From: Prosthecobacter dejongeii
Lineage (GTDB): Bacteria; Verrucomicrobiota; Verrucomicrobiia; Verrucomicrobiales; Verrucomicrobiaceae
Reading direction: 5' to 3'
Length of the DNA: 64,000 nucleotides
NCBI RefSeq assembly: GCF_014203045.1
Contig: NZ_JACHIF010000001.1
Location: 434,001 to 498,000 of the forward strand
This document shows positions 15,994 to 24,385 of this stretch, in pieces; within the stretch, counting starts at the first letter, position 1; each line of letters starts with the position of its first letter. Both the position numbers and the translations under genes were made by a program. The notes under the pieces are model-generated. The model saw only the letters and a list, made by a program, of their open reading frames with translations, was not told where the DNA came from and ran no database searches.

Positions 15994-16557
15994 TTACTCT
16001 GGCACGATGATCTGGTCATCCGGCTGCACCTGCACATCCACGCTGGGATTGCCCGTGCCCGAAGAAAGATTGTGAACGGTAGGCGCGCGGCCCGCACGGA
16101 CCAATTTCACTTTCCGCATGCTGCCGAAAGGGGTAGGGCCACCCGCCGTCATGATGGCCTGAGACAGCGTCATATTCTGCTTGTAAGGCACGGCACCAGG
16201 TTTGTTTACCCCAGTCACCATGACCTGGCGCATCGTCGCATCCCCCACGCTGTCAATGGAAACAAGGACGTTTGGCCGGGTGTAGATCTCACGGCTCACA
16301 TAGGTCTGCTCAATCGAACGCTGCAAAGCGGAAGGTTTCAACCCCAGTGCCCGCACTTCGCCAATGTGCAGGAGATTGATGGTTCCACTGTCACTGACGG
16401 TGTACACGCCTTTGATCTGGGCCACTTCATTATCCGGGATGGCTCCCACGGAAATGGTGATGCGATCTCCGGGCCGCAGGGGCAACTCACCACTCTGGGC
16501 ATAACCCAGGTGCCGGAGCTCTAAAAAAACCAAAAGGAAAAGAAAATAACGAGTCAT
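15994..16557 (-). CDS. Wza-like polysaccharide export protein
   Basis: A 187-residue periplasmic/outer-membrane protein for export of capsule or exopolysaccharide. It has a signal peptide (about residues 1-20, MTRYFLFLLVFLELRHLGYA), a Poly_export domain beginning LRPGDRITISVG at 27, and one SLBB-like domain containing VMVTGVNKPGAVPY near 112-125. It ends with VQPDDQIIVPE, the usual SLBB finish. It is short: it lacks the extra SLBB copies and C-terminal helix of E. coli Wza, so it may not span the outer membrane itself. No lipobox Cys is present. It directly follows the Wzc-like kinase (17 bp). Confidence 0.87.
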   Translation of the reverse strand: MTRYFLFLLVFLELRHLGYAQSGELPLRPGDRITISVGAIPDNEVAQIKGVYTVSDSGTINLLHIGEVRALGLKPSALQRSIEQTYVSREIYTRPNVLVSIDSVGDATMRQVMVTGVNKPGAVPYKQNMTLSQAIMTAGGPTPFGSMRKVKLVRAGRAPTVHNLSSGTGNPSVDVQVQPDDQIIVPE

Positions 16558-16574
16558 AACAGGGAAGGACTGAG

Positions 16575-18767
16575 TTAGAAAAGATCTCCGCGTGGAGTGT
16601 TCGAAGAAGCCACCTTACCAGCCACAGGTTGGGGCGCGGAGGTCTGCTTTTTCCTGCGCTCAGGCTTATTGCCAGCCGGAGCCGCCATGTTGTCAGGCGA
16701 GTAATACGTGTAGTAGCTGGTGTAATACTGGTATTGGGAATCGCTGCGCAGATCTACATTGTTGAGAACGACGCCGAGGACGTTCCCGCCCACGTTTTCC
16801 ACCGTTTGCTTCACTCTCAAAAGCATGTGACGCGGCAGCTTGCGATGCTGCACCACGATGAGGGTGAGGTCAGCCTCGTTGGCCAAAACCGACGCATCGC
16901 TCACGCCAAGAATCGGCGGCGAGTCAATCAGCACCAGATCAAAACGGCTTTTCGCATCTGCAATCAACTCAGACATGCGTTGAGAATTCAGCACCCCGGC
17001 ACTGTCAGCCGGCAGCATGCCACTGGGCAGGAAATACAAGTTTTCCACCGGTGTGCGTACCACCACTTCTTCAAGCTGCACGTTCGTGGTCAGATAATTG
17101 GTCAGGCCCACCGTATTGCTCACATCAAACATTGTGTGCATGCGTGGACGACGAAGATCGGCATCAATGAGCAACACGCTGTATCCCCCCTGGGCACACA
17201 CAAAGGCAAGGTTGCACAGCGTGGTGGACTTCCCTTCCCCGGCTCCGCCGCTCGTCACAGTGATGCAGTTGGCATCTGGATTGCGGCGATTGAACTCAAT
17301 GTTAGTCCGCAGGATGCGATAAGCCTCTGCATCGGGATTGAACCCACTGGCCCGATGCAGGACCGCGACGTCTTTAGGGATCACTGCCAGCACCGGCACC
17401 CCCAGGAAACGTTCCACATCATCCAGGCTCTTCACGGAGGTATCCATGTATTCCAGGAAGAAGGCTAAGCCCACGCCCAGCATCAGCCCCAGGACACCCC
17501 CAAGAGCCAAGTTCAGCGCCACATTAGGCTTTGTCGGCTTTCCTTCTGGTGTTGCCACGGCATAAATGGTGGCGGGAGATTTCACCAGTTCCAGCTCGGC
17601 TTTGGTCTGGAAGTAACTGGATTTGAGCTGGGTCAGCAGGCTTTCGATGTAGGCCACTTCATCCGCCGCAGTCTTGTAATCATTCTGGGCAGACTGCTGA
17701 TCCAGCATGTCTTTCTTCGCATCATTGTTGGAGTTTTGTAGGGAGGCACGGCGCTTGGTGGCAAAGTCCAGCCGCGTCTGCAAAGCCGAAAGGTGCGATT
17801 TCACGGCATCCAGAATGAGCTGTTTGGAGAGAACGATCTGGCTATCCACCCCTTCCACTTCAGGATGCTTTCTCCCACGCCCCGCATTGACGAGACCTTC
17901 GCGTGTGACCTGCAGTTTATTGAGGTCTGCCATCATGCTGGTGACATTGGCGTTCTCCAGTTTCAGCCCTGAAGCTCGAGCGACGAGTTCATCCCCTTCC
18001 AGTTTGCTCAACTCATCGATCTCTGCACTCAACGACTGCACTTCCAAATCAGCCTGCAGCAATGCCTGCTCACGAGTCACCACCATCGAATCTTCCGTGG
18101 TGCGCAGGTTGGCCCCCGGGGTAGTGGAATTGGTTCCATTGGAAAACCATTCTCCCACGATGCCACCTTTTTTCTTTGCCTCCTGCATGGTGAGCCGCGC
18201 CTGACTGCGCTGCTCTTCTTGCTCCGCGATCTGCTTGCCCAACATCGTCAGGGCTTCATTCTTCTGTTTCGACTCCACCTCCACACGGCGGGTCATGTAA
18301 CTTTGAGCGACCGCATTGGCGATCTCCGCCGCAGTATTTGGATCTTGGTCATAAAACTCAATCGTGACAAAGTCCGACCGCACACTCGATTGGGTATCCA
18401 GATTACCGCGCAATTTCGCCAGCGCCGATTGGCGATTCGGCATGGACCAGCGCTTCTGCAGATCCAGCTTATCCACCACGGGATAAAGCGTTTCTGGTTT
18501 CGTGATGCTCTCAAACTCGTTTTTGATCACCACATCACTCGGGGCCATAAAGTCATCCGTGCTGCGCTGGAAGACTTGGACCTTATTTTGCACACGCTCG
18601 ATTTTCATTTCCACCAAGCCGCGATACTTGCGGGGCATGATGTACGTGATGATGGCCGCAGTGGCGAAGACCAACAAAAAGGATAAAATGATGAGTCCGA
18701 AGCGATTCCGAATCACTTGCCAGGAATCCATGGCCTGCTGCTGAAGCTCGTTTCCGGTGTCACGCAT
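16575..18767 (-). CDS. Wzc-like BY-kinase / chain-length determinant
   Basis: A 730-residue inner-membrane tyrosine autokinase that controls polysaccharide polymerisation and export. Transmembrane helices lie at about 24-44 and 418-440, flanking a long periplasmic Wzz-type region with coiled-coil segments (170-400). The cytoplasmic kinase has Walker A SGGAGEGKST at 506-515, Walker A' VLLIDADLRRP at 531-541 and Walker B FDLVLIDSPP at 609-618. A tyrosine cluster (residues 679-689: YQYYTSYYTYY) is the expected autophosphorylation tail, followed by a basic Pro-rich end. All motifs are intact and fused in one chain as in proteobacterial Wzc. Glycosyltransferase genes are absent nearby, so the sugar polymer is made elsewhere. 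Confidence 0.93.
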   Translation of the reverse strand: MRDTGNELQQQAMDSWQVIRNRFGLIILSFLLVFATAAIITYIMPRKYRGLVEMKIERVQNKVQVFQRSTDDFMAPSDVVIKNEFESITKPETLYPVVDKLDLQKRWSMPNRQSALAKLRGNLDTQSSVRSDFVTIEFYDQDPNTAAEIANAVAQSYMTRRVEVESKQKNEALTMLGKQIAEQEEQRSQARLTMQEAKKKGGIVGEWFSNGTNSTTPGANLRTTEDSMVVTREQALLQADLEVQSLSAEIDELSKLEGDELVARASGLKLENANVTSMMADLNKLQVTREGLVNAGRGRKHPEVEGVDSQIVLSKQLILDAVKSHLSALQTRLDFATKRRASLQNSNNDAKKDMLDQQSAQNDYKTAADEVAYIESLLTQLKSSYFQTKAELELVKSPATIYAVATPEGKPTKPNVALNLALGGVLGLMLGVGLAFFLEYMDTSVKSLDDVERFLGVPVLAVIPKDVAVLHRASGFNPDAEAYRILRTNIEFNRRNPDANCITVTSGGAGEGKSTTLCNLAFVCAQGGYSVLLIDADLRRPRMHTMFDVSNTVGLTNYLTTNVQLEEVVVRTPVENLYFLPSGMLPADSAGVLNSQRMSELIADAKSRFDLVLIDSPPILGVSDASVLANEADLTLIVVQHRKLPRHMLLRVKQTVENVGGNVLGVVLNNVDLRSDSQYQYYTSYYTYYSPDNMAAPAGNKPERRKKQTSAPQPVAGKVASSNTPRGDLF

Positions 18768-18814
18768 AGCGATGTTGATAGTCTGGAAAAGTTAGGAAAC
18801 GAAGGTTTTATCAA

Positions 18815-18850
18815 CTCGCCAGTGTCAGCGCGCGGCTGATCACTGGCGAG
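18815..18850. terminator. Stem-loop between barrel gene and wzc-like gene
   Basis: Arms ctcgccagtg (18815-18824) and cactggcgag (18841-18850) pair perfectly, and part of the interior (tcag/ctga) extends the stem. No long T-run follows on the minus strand, so it may attenuate or protect the transcript instead of ending it fully. Confidence 0.5.
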
Positions 18851-18879
18851 AGACTTGGGCTGTTGGCAAAAACGATTTC

Positions 18880-20076
18880 TCAGAAAGAAGCGGTCACCCC
18901 CACCGAGATGTTATTGCGATCAAATTCACGCAATGAGTCATCCGACTGAAGGACCGAATAGGAGTAACGGGCATCGAGAGACAGGTTTTCGAGCATCTGG
19001 TAAGAGATGCCTGTGGAAAGCAGCAGTGAATGCTCCGTGACATCCGTTCCCACGCCGCCATCGAAGGTGCTGTAGGCATAAGAAACGCCACCATTGACGG
19101 CAATGCGCTTATTAATCTGGTGATTCACATTCAAACCGGTGCGCACCGCGTAGCGGGTGTCATATCCACCGATTTCGGAAGAATCATACCCCACGGAACC
19201 GAACCAGCGAGCGGTCGTTTGACGGGCGACGAGGTAGCTGAAGGCCACCTCCGCGTAAGGCGAGGTGTTTTCAGCCCGATCCGATTTGAAGAATTCTGCC
19301 CCCACGCGGAAGGAACCTGTGGAGCGCTCACTCCAGGCATGGTCCACGCCGACCAAAGCGAAGTGGGACTGGGCATCCACGTCATCCCGCTCACGATAGT
19401 CGGTGATGCGGTAACGATATTCAGCCGCAAGGCTGGTGCGCTTGGTCAAGGCGTAGCTGAACTGCTGCGCGATCAAAACGGACAAGCGATCTTCCAGCCC
19501 AGAAACCACATCATCTTCATAAGAAATGCCGTCCACAGTGAGGGAGGTGGTGGTCGAAAAGCGCTGAGACCAGGCGTAACTCACATTGAAATTATTGAAA
19601 CCATAAAGGTACTGACCATTGTAGAGCGTTGTCGAAGCCCCGGTAGCGACATTCGGCTCGGCCTCATACGTAAGGTAGAAGTTGTTGCTGATCTTCAGGC
19701 GCTGCGAAATCTGGTGGGCGATGTTAAAAGCCACCCGCGCATTATAGAAAGTATCATCGTAGCGGGGAATGCCATCGAGATAATGGATCGCCCCTAAATC
19801 CACAGCCATGCTCCAAGGTGTGGTGGGGTCCGCATCAGCATAGGTCATGCCCACGCCACCCTGCGCGTAGTAGGATTCAAAATCCTGCAAGAACGGCGAG
19901 GGCACCTCATAGCTGAGAGAGTCGTAACCGCCGCGCGCCGTCAGGCTCCAGGTTAAGGGTTGATCCTCACCAAAATCACCCGAAAAATCCCGAACGGCTG
20001 TAAGCCCTTGCGAAAGAGCAGAAGTGGCTGATGCGAGCATCAGGGCCGCAAAAAGCATAGCATGGTGTGAGCGCAT
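18880..20076 (-). CDS. Outer-membrane beta-barrel protein (BBP2-like)
   Basis: A 398-residue protein with a signal peptide (about 1-22, ending ATSALSQ). The mature part is dominated by alternating aromatic and polar residues typical of beta strands (e.g. FNNFNVSYAWSQRFSTTTSL, SLAAEYRYRITDYRERDD). It ends in ...NNISVGVTASF, with the C-terminal Phe recognised by the barrel-assembly machinery. It resembles the outer-membrane barrels found with exopolysaccharide export systems in Verrucomicrobia. Position just upstream of the Wzc and Wza homologues suggests it is the outer-membrane channel that compensates for the short Wza-like protein. That role is inferred. Confidence 0.78.
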   Translation of the reverse strand: MRSHHAMLFAALMLASATSALSQGLTAVRDFSGDFGEDQPLTWSLTARGGYDSLSYEVPSPFLQDFESYYAQGGVGMTYADADPTTPWSMAVDLGAIHYLDGIPRYDDTFYNARVAFNIAHQISQRLKISNNFYLTYEAEPNVATGASTTLYNGQYLYGFNNFNVSYAWSQRFSTTTSLTVDGISYEDDVVSGLEDRLSVLIAQQFSYALTKRTSLAAEYRYRITDYRERDDVDAQSHFALVGVDHAWSERSTGSFRVGAEFFKSDRAENTSPYAEVAFSYLVARQTTARWFGSVGYDSSEIGGYDTRYAVRTGLNVNHQINKRIAVNGGVSYAYSTFDGGVGTDVTEHSLLLSTGISYQMLENLSLDARYSYSVLQSDDSLREFDRNNISVGVTASF

Positions 20077-20126
20077 GGTCGGGAAAGGTTGAGAGGTGAG
20101 CGAAACTCAATCGTTTAACCGAAGGA

Positions 20127-20690
20127 TCAAGGCTTGCAGTTGCAAGGCGAAGTAGGCACGTTGTGGCACTTGCGATACTTGGGATCACAAGGAACGAAGC
20201 CTGTCGCAGGCGGCTGAATCAGATACACACCGCGGATGCTGGGAGTCGGAATGAACTCTTCCTCCACCGGCGCCACAGGCAAGGGATTCTTGGAAGGATT
20301 TTTACCAGAGTCTGTCGGATCAACAGAAGTGGTGGCAGCCACATTGGTGATCGCCGCGCCAGGGGAGACGGCCGTGGCACAGTCCATGATGACACCGGAC
20401 ATTTTAGGTGCGACGGAAATACCCGTCTGCACAATTTGATTGACCATGGCGCTGTCTGCCTGGGAAGCGACGATGGCTGCCTTGATGATTTCGCAGGCGC
20501 AGGTTTCGTTGATCACCAACGCATCTTCCACAATCATCAGAGCCTTCGACGGATCTTTCTGGATAGCCGCAGCCACGTCCCGAGAAATGTCATCGCAACC
20601 GCTGGATTGCGCCAGTGTCTGGGAAAAATTGGCGCTGAAGGCCAGCCCAAGGAGGCAAATGGCGGATCGAAGAGCGATTGAAACTCTCAT
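20127..20690 (-). CDS. Secreted hypothetical protein with Cys-rich Pro tail
   Basis: A 187-residue protein that I do not recognise. The ATG at 20690 is chosen because it begins a signal peptide (MRVSIALRSAICLLGLAFSA) and avoids overlap with the adjacent tRNA gene. The mature part starts with a helical region containing CDDISRDVAAAIQKDP and CACEIIKAAIVAS, similar in feel to small helical domains that recur in Verrucomicrobia proteins. It is followed by a Pro/Thr-rich part and a C-terminal FVPCDPKYRKCHN...PCNCKP cluster. It is the first gene of the run that leads into the export cluster. No function is assigned. Confidence 0.6.
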   Translation of the reverse strand: MRVSIALRSAICLLGLAFSANFSQTLAQSSGCDDISRDVAAAIQKDPSKALMIVEDALVINETCACEIIKAAIVASQADSAMVNQIVQTGISVAPKMSGVIMDCATAVSPGAAITNVAATTSVDPTDSGKNPSKNPLPVAPVEEEFIPTPSIRGVYLIQPPATGFVPCDPKYRKCHNVPTSPCNCKP

Positions 20691-20719
20691 AGCAGGAAGA
20701 AATAACAGGGTTTTACAAC

Positions 20720-20793
20720 TGGAGCGGGTAGTGGGAATCGAACCCACATGGCCAGCGTGGAAGGCTGGAACTTTACCATTAAGCTATACCCGC
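20720..20793 (-). tRNA. tRNA-Gly (anticodon UCC)
   Basis: On the minus strand the acceptor stem GCGGGTA pairs with TACCCGC. The D-loop is GCTTAATGGTAAAGT, the anticodon arm is CCAGC-CTTCCAC-GCTGG with anticodon TCC, and the T-arm GTGGG-TTCGATT-CCCAC is canonical. The 3' CCA is encoded (20720-20722). Total length is 74 nt. Confidence 0.96.
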
Positions 20794-20803
20794 GATTGAA
20801 GTT

Positions 20804-20833
20804 ATAATAACCGGCAGCATCTTAGACCTGCAA
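20804..20833 (-). promoter_or_regulatory. Sigma-70-type promoter of tRNA-Gly
   Basis: On the minus strand TTGCAG (20833-20828) and TATTAT (20809-20804) are separated by 18 bp. The -10 element lies about 10 bp upstream of the mature tRNA 5' end. Confidence 0.65.
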
Positions 20834-21291
20834 GATATTTTTTAGAATTAACACAAAAAGTTTTAAAATTTAGAAAACCTGATTGATCAATTGATCCAAA
20901 TTTTTAAACTTCCTGTCCTTCCTTCTGAAAGGATAAATAGCAGGGCTGGATGATCTGGCAAGGCTGATTTATCGAGTTGGTAACCGTGTTTTGAAAATCG
21001 CGTATGAATAGATAGTTCTGCGAAACCGCTGTTTTTGATTTGTTAACAAATGTTAAAATTATTTGCAAATTTTGTTGACGATGGTTTTAAACTTTAGTTC
21101 AACGGAGCTGTCATAGATTTGCGCGCCGAAAACCGTGAATTTCAGCCGATAAACCCTACCACCACAATTTGGCAGAAAAGTTGCTTTGAAAAAATGAGGA
21201 GAAAGTCAGTCATCCTTATGCTATACTGCCGACCCCCTGCATTTCAGTAGGGCGTCAAGAAAAGCAAAACTGCACCGTATTTAAATCTGTA
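20834..21291 (+). other. AT-rich upstream region of the sigma-factor gene
   Basis: This ~460-bp stretch is much richer in A/T than its surroundings and contains no credible gene. Near its right end an extended -10 element, TGCTATACT (21219-21227), lacks a good -35 but could drive the sigma gene from about 21234. A TTGACG at 21075 has no matching -10 at standard spacing. Confidence 0.45.
21219..21227 (+). promoter_or_regulatory. Extended -10 promoter of the sigma-factor gene
   Basis: TG-C-TATACT matches the TGnTATAAT extended -10 element with one mismatch. It lies 65 bp upstream of the ATG at 21292. Confidence 0.5.
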
Positions 21292-22191
21292 ATGTCTAAC
21301 ATGGAACTCGACGGAGGTATCAAGATCTACCTGAGGGAGATCGGCAAGACCGACTTGCTGACTCCTGAGCAGGAGGTCGAACTCGCCGAGCGCATCAAGC
21401 GCGGCGACCCAGAAGCGCGCTCACACATGATCCGCGCCAACCTCCGCCTGGTCGTGAAGATCGCCCAGGACTATGCCAATTATGGCCTGCCTCTTTTGGA
21501 TCTCATTTCCGAAGGCAACATCGGTCTGATGAAGGCCGTGGAACGTTTCGACCCTAATAAAGGGGGAAAACTTTCCACGTATGCGGCCTGGTGGATCAAG
21601 CAGTCCATCAAGCGCGCTCTGGCTAACCAGTCCAAGACCATTCGCCTACCCGTCCACATGGTGGACAAGATCAGCAAGATGCGTCGCGTGGCCATGGCCA
21701 TGTCTGAAGAGCTGGGGCGTGAACCGACCGATGATGAACTGTCTGAAGAAATCGGCATTGATCGTGCCAAACTCAGCCAGCTTAAAGTCGCCTCCATGCG
21801 CCCAGCCTCTCTGGATGCGCCGATCAGCGATGACGATAGCACCGAGTTTGGTGAAATCGTCGGCGATGAAAATGCCCAGACGCCTTTTGATCTCCTCAGC
21901 CACAAGAACATGCATGGCCAGTTGGATGGCTTGCTGACCGTGCTGGATGAGCGTGAGCGCAAGATCATTGACGCTCGTTTCGGTCTCGCCGGTCAGAAGC
22001 CGCGCACGCTGGAAGAAGTGGGCCAGGAATTCGGCGTCACGCGTGAGCGTATCCGCCAGCTTCAAAACATCGCGCTGCGGAAGCTGCGCCGTGCGCTGCA
22101 GAAAAAGGAAGACCCCATCCCGAAAGCACTGCGCAATGCCGGCGCCAAGAAAAAGAAAAAGGCCGCAGCGGAAGACAAGATGCTGGGTTAA
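21292..22191 (+). CDS. RpoD/SigA-type RNA polymerase sigma factor
   Basis: A 299-residue group 1/2 sigma-70 protein. It lacks region 1.1 and begins at region 1.2 (GGIKIYLREIGKTDLLTPEQE). Region 2 is complete: NLRLVVKIAQDYANYGLPLLDLI, GLMKAVERFDPNKGGKLSTYAAWWIKQSIKRA. Regions 3 (LPVHMVDKISKMRR, GREPTDDELSEEIG) and 4 (LDERERKIIDARFG, TLEEVGQEFGVTRERIRQL) follow. A short Lys/Ala-rich tail ends the protein. The compact size suits either the main sigma of a Verrucomicrobium or a stress-type group 2 sigma; other sigma genes would be needed to decide. No Shine-Dalgarno is visible. A strong terminator follows. Confidence 0.93.
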   Translation: MSNMELDGGIKIYLREIGKTDLLTPEQEVELAERIKRGDPEARSHMIRANLRLVVKIAQDYANYGLPLLDLISEGNIGLMKAVERFDPNKGGKLSTYAAWWIKQSIKRALANQSKTIRLPVHMVDKISKMRRVAMAMSEELGREPTDDELSEEIGIDRAKLSQLKVASMRPASLDAPISDDDSTEFGEIVGDENAQTPFDLLSHKNMHGQLDGLLTVLDERERKIIDARFGLAGQKPRTLEEVGQEFGVTRERIRQLQNIALRKLRRALQKKEDPIPKALRNAGAKKKKKAAAEDKMLG

Positions 22192-22214
22192 GCCCGCTAT
22201 CGGTCCATTCATTC

Positions 22215-22255
22215 AACTAAAAAAGGCAGGTCTCCACGACCTGCCTTTTTTAGTT
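22215..22255 (+). terminator. Intrinsic bidirectional terminator
   Basis: A perfect 18-bp inverted repeat (aactaaaaaaggcaggtc / gacctgccttttttagtt) with a 5-nt loop. The T-run within the stem allows use from both strands: the sigma gene on the left and the minus-strand CPCC gene on the right. Confidence 0.92.
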
Positions 22256-22298
22256 GGGGGTAGGCCCCCAGGATTCAGGATGCTTTCTTGGGGCGTGG

Positions 22299-22565
22299 TT
22301 AGCTGGCGGACTTGGGAAGGTGCGTCAGCTTTTGCTTTTCCCAGCCACGAGGTGGGGAGATGCCCAGACTGGTCCACTCCATGCCGCTTGCCACCCATTC
22401 CTCCCGCCAGACTTCGTAGCTGATTTCGTCGTCGTCATCGCTGACACCAAATTGGAAGCCACAGGCAGGGCAGATTTCATAGCTCGGGCCTCCAGAGGCA
22501 CTACGAGGGGGCTCTTGGAGCTTGGGGTAGCCACACACGGGGCAGGAATGGAGGGTGGGTTTCAT
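22299..22565 (-). CDS. Small cysteine-rich CPCC-type protein
   Basis: An 88-residue protein starting at ATG 22565. It has two Cys pairs, CPVCGYP near residue 8 and CPACGFQFG near 33, separated by PPRSASGGPSYEI. An acidic stretch (SDDDDEISYEVWREEW) follows. The layout matches the Cys_rich_CPCC class of putative zinc-ribbon proteins. It starts 6 bp after the stop of the FN3/nuclease-like gene, so the two are probably cotranscribed. An immunity or antitoxin role is conceivable from this position but not shown. Confidence 0.72.
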   Translation of the reverse strand: MKPTLHSCPVCGYPKLQEPPRSASGGPSYEICPACGFQFGVSDDDDEISYEVWREEWVASGMEWTSLGISPPRGWEKQKLTHLPKSAS

Positions 22566-22571
22566 GGGCAA

Positions 22572-23330
22572 TTAAAACGGCAGGTTAGAGATGGGGCGCC
22601 CCGGCTGGCGCTGCCAGTAGGAGGAGTTGCCTGGCCGAAAGAAGGTCTTGGTGCGGCCCTCCCGATTGTAAGCGGCAAAGGCCCTTGTTTGAGGATCAAA
22701 CACACGCAGCGTGCCCTCGCTATCGTCCCACTTCATGGGTAACTGGCCCTGCTTTGCCCGCTGGAGAAAGAGCCAGGCCTGCGCGGCATAGTCATCTGCC
22801 GTCCGGCTTTGGAAATCGGGCCCGTGTCTCACAAAGTGATCCTGCAAAGTTTCCATTCGCCCCCAGGTCTGGTGCGTGGGGGGTGCCCGTGGCTGAGTGG
22901 GCGGGGTGGGTGGTTTGGCCGCAGGTTTTTCATCGGCGCCTAGCAGGCCGATGACTTGATCCAAGATGGATTTGCGTGAGGGGGCCGGAGACGGAGATGG
23001 AGCCACCACCGCTGAGCTCGCACCCGGTGTCTCAAAGGTTGCGCTGTGCAGGCGCTGGCGGGCACTGCCGAGGCTGTAATGATAAACAGTGCCAGCCTTT
23101 AAATTGACCAAGGTGACTTCATGCTGGGCCGTGACGGGGCCTTCGCTCTTTTGCTCCAGTTTATCTGCGCTGAAGCCGTAATGGACCCGGGTGCCGCAGG
23201 CGACATCTGTCTTCCAGGAGAGGGTGGCGGAAGTCGGCGTGACTTGCACTTGGGGAGTTCCTAGTAGCTCCACCGCCTGGGCGAAGGAACTGAGGCAAAC
23301 CATCACAACTAGGCCGAGCAGGCATCTCAT
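22572..23330 (-). CDS. Exported FN3 protein with BECR-toxin-like C-terminus
   Basis: A 252-residue exported protein starting at ATG 23330, which begins a signal peptide (MRCLLGLVVMVCLSSFAQA). Residues about 25-105 form a fibronectin-III/purple-acid-phosphatase-N-like domain (TPTSATLSWKTDVACGTRVHYG, then LKAGTVYHYSL). A Ser/Pro-rich linker (about 105-155) leads to a C-terminal domain with LQDHFVRHGPDF, DDYAAQAWLFLQRAK and FDPQTRAFAAYNREGRTKTFFRP. That order resembles the barnase/EndoU/colicin/RelE-type (BECR) RNase toxins found at the ends of polymorphic toxins and phage proteins. No catalytic test can be made from sequence alone. A CPCC protein follows directly. Confidence 0.6.
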   Translation of the reverse strand: MRCLLGLVVMVCLSSFAQAVELLGTPQVQVTPTSATLSWKTDVACGTRVHYGFSADKLEQKSEGPVTAQHEVTLVNLKAGTVYHYSLGSARQRLHSATFETPGASSAVVAPSPSPAPSRKSILDQVIGLLGADEKPAAKPPTPPTQPRAPPTHQTWGRMETLQDHFVRHGPDFQSRTADDYAAQAWLFLQRAKQGQLPMKWDDSEGTLRVFDPQTRAFAAYNREGRTKTFFRPGNSSYWQRQPGRPISNLPF

Positions 23331-23413
23331 GGATGCAGTAACGCAGACGCTCCGAGATCTGGCAAGGGCAGGCATGTGATCTTCCTGAAGGGAAGCAGTT
23401 GTTTTTTCAGGGA

Positions 23414-24253
23414 ATGCAGGTAGCGCGTCCCAGTTCCACTTCCCGCTTCATGCCCAGGGCCTCCCAGTTTCTCCGTACGGTGCAGCACTTTTGGCAAAAG
23501 ACGTGCCAGGTCGTGCTGGATGGGTTTTACCCTCGGCTCTGCCGTCATTGCGAGGTTTTATTGCCGCACGAAGCCCCGCGCCAAGGGGTAGGCGCGTGGT
23601 TTTGCGGAACTTGCCAGCAGGACATGGAGGCGACCACCGCGCCTTATTGCAGCGTCTGCGGGGAGATGTTTTCAGGTGCGATGACGGAGGCCTTTCGCTG
23701 TCAAAACTGCACGGGCCACCGCGTCGCGTATGATTTCGCCGTGGCGGGCTACCAGATTAGCGAACCGGTGAGGGAGGTGATCCACCGATATAAATATGGT
23801 CGCGATCTCTCACTGCGGGCGGCCCTTGCGGACCTGCTACTGCCAGCACTGGAAGATCCACGCCTAGCCTCTGAGGATCTGCGTCGCTGGTTACTGGTGC
23901 CTGTGCCGTTGCATTTTTCCCGCCAAATTTGGCGGGGATTCAATCAAAGTTGGGAACTGTGCCGTCAAATTTCCCAACGCACGGGGATTCCCGCTGCGCA
24001 ATCCTTGAGCCGTCAAACTCGGACGGTGGCCCAGGCCCACCTGCAAAGACGGAAGCGCCTGGCAAATTTAAGGGGAGCCTTTGCGCTCTCGCACCGCTTT
24101 TCCTGGCGACCACCTCAGGAATTGAAGGGCCGGAACATCCTGCTGGTGGATGATGTCCTCACCACGGGAGCGACGGCCCATGAGTGTGCAAAAGTCCTCA
24201 AGCAGCAGGCGGGGGTAGAAAAAGTGGTGGTGATTACCGCAGCACGTGGTTAG
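23414..24253 (+). CDS. comF: ComF family phosphoribosyltransferase-like protein
   Basis: A 279-residue protein. The N-terminal half holds the ComF double zinc-ribbon: CRHC, CGTC, CSVCGE and CQNC pairs between about residues 43 and 102. A type I phosphoribosyltransferase domain follows, with VPVPLHFSRQIWRGFNQS near 160 and the PRPP-binding loop LLVDDVLTTGAT near 245-256. ComF supports DNA uptake in competent bacteria and occurs in many non-competent ones. The start is uncertain: ATG 23414 or ATG 23450; neither has a clear Shine-Dalgarno. It is divergent from the FN3 gene and precedes accD. Confidence 0.9.
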   Translation: MQVARPSSTSRFMPRASQFLRTVQHFWQKTCQVVLDGFYPRLCRHCEVLLPHEAPRQGVGAWFCGTCQQDMEATTAPYCSVCGEMFSGAMTEAFRCQNCTGHRVAYDFAVAGYQISEPVREVIHRYKYGRDLSLRAALADLLLPALEDPRLASEDLRRWLLVPVPLHFSRQIWRGFNQSWELCRQISQRTGIPAAQSLSRQTRTVAQAHLQRRKRLANLRGAFALSHRFSWRPPQELKGRNILLVDDVLTTGATAHECAKVLKQQAGVEKVVVITAARG

Positions 24254-24385
24254 TATCCGCCTCACGTCCGGTAACCATCGGGCTTTTGGTTCAGGTTGTG
24301 GGGTGTTCTCACAGCCGCTCCTGCGGTAGCCATCCGGGGATGAACGAGGAGTCTGCTTGTGAAAGACGGGACGACACATCACATC

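Noticed and set aside
20127-20747. Start of the secreted protein at 20747
   Set aside because: It would place the coding region inside tRNA-Gly; the ATG at 20690 begins a good signal peptide.
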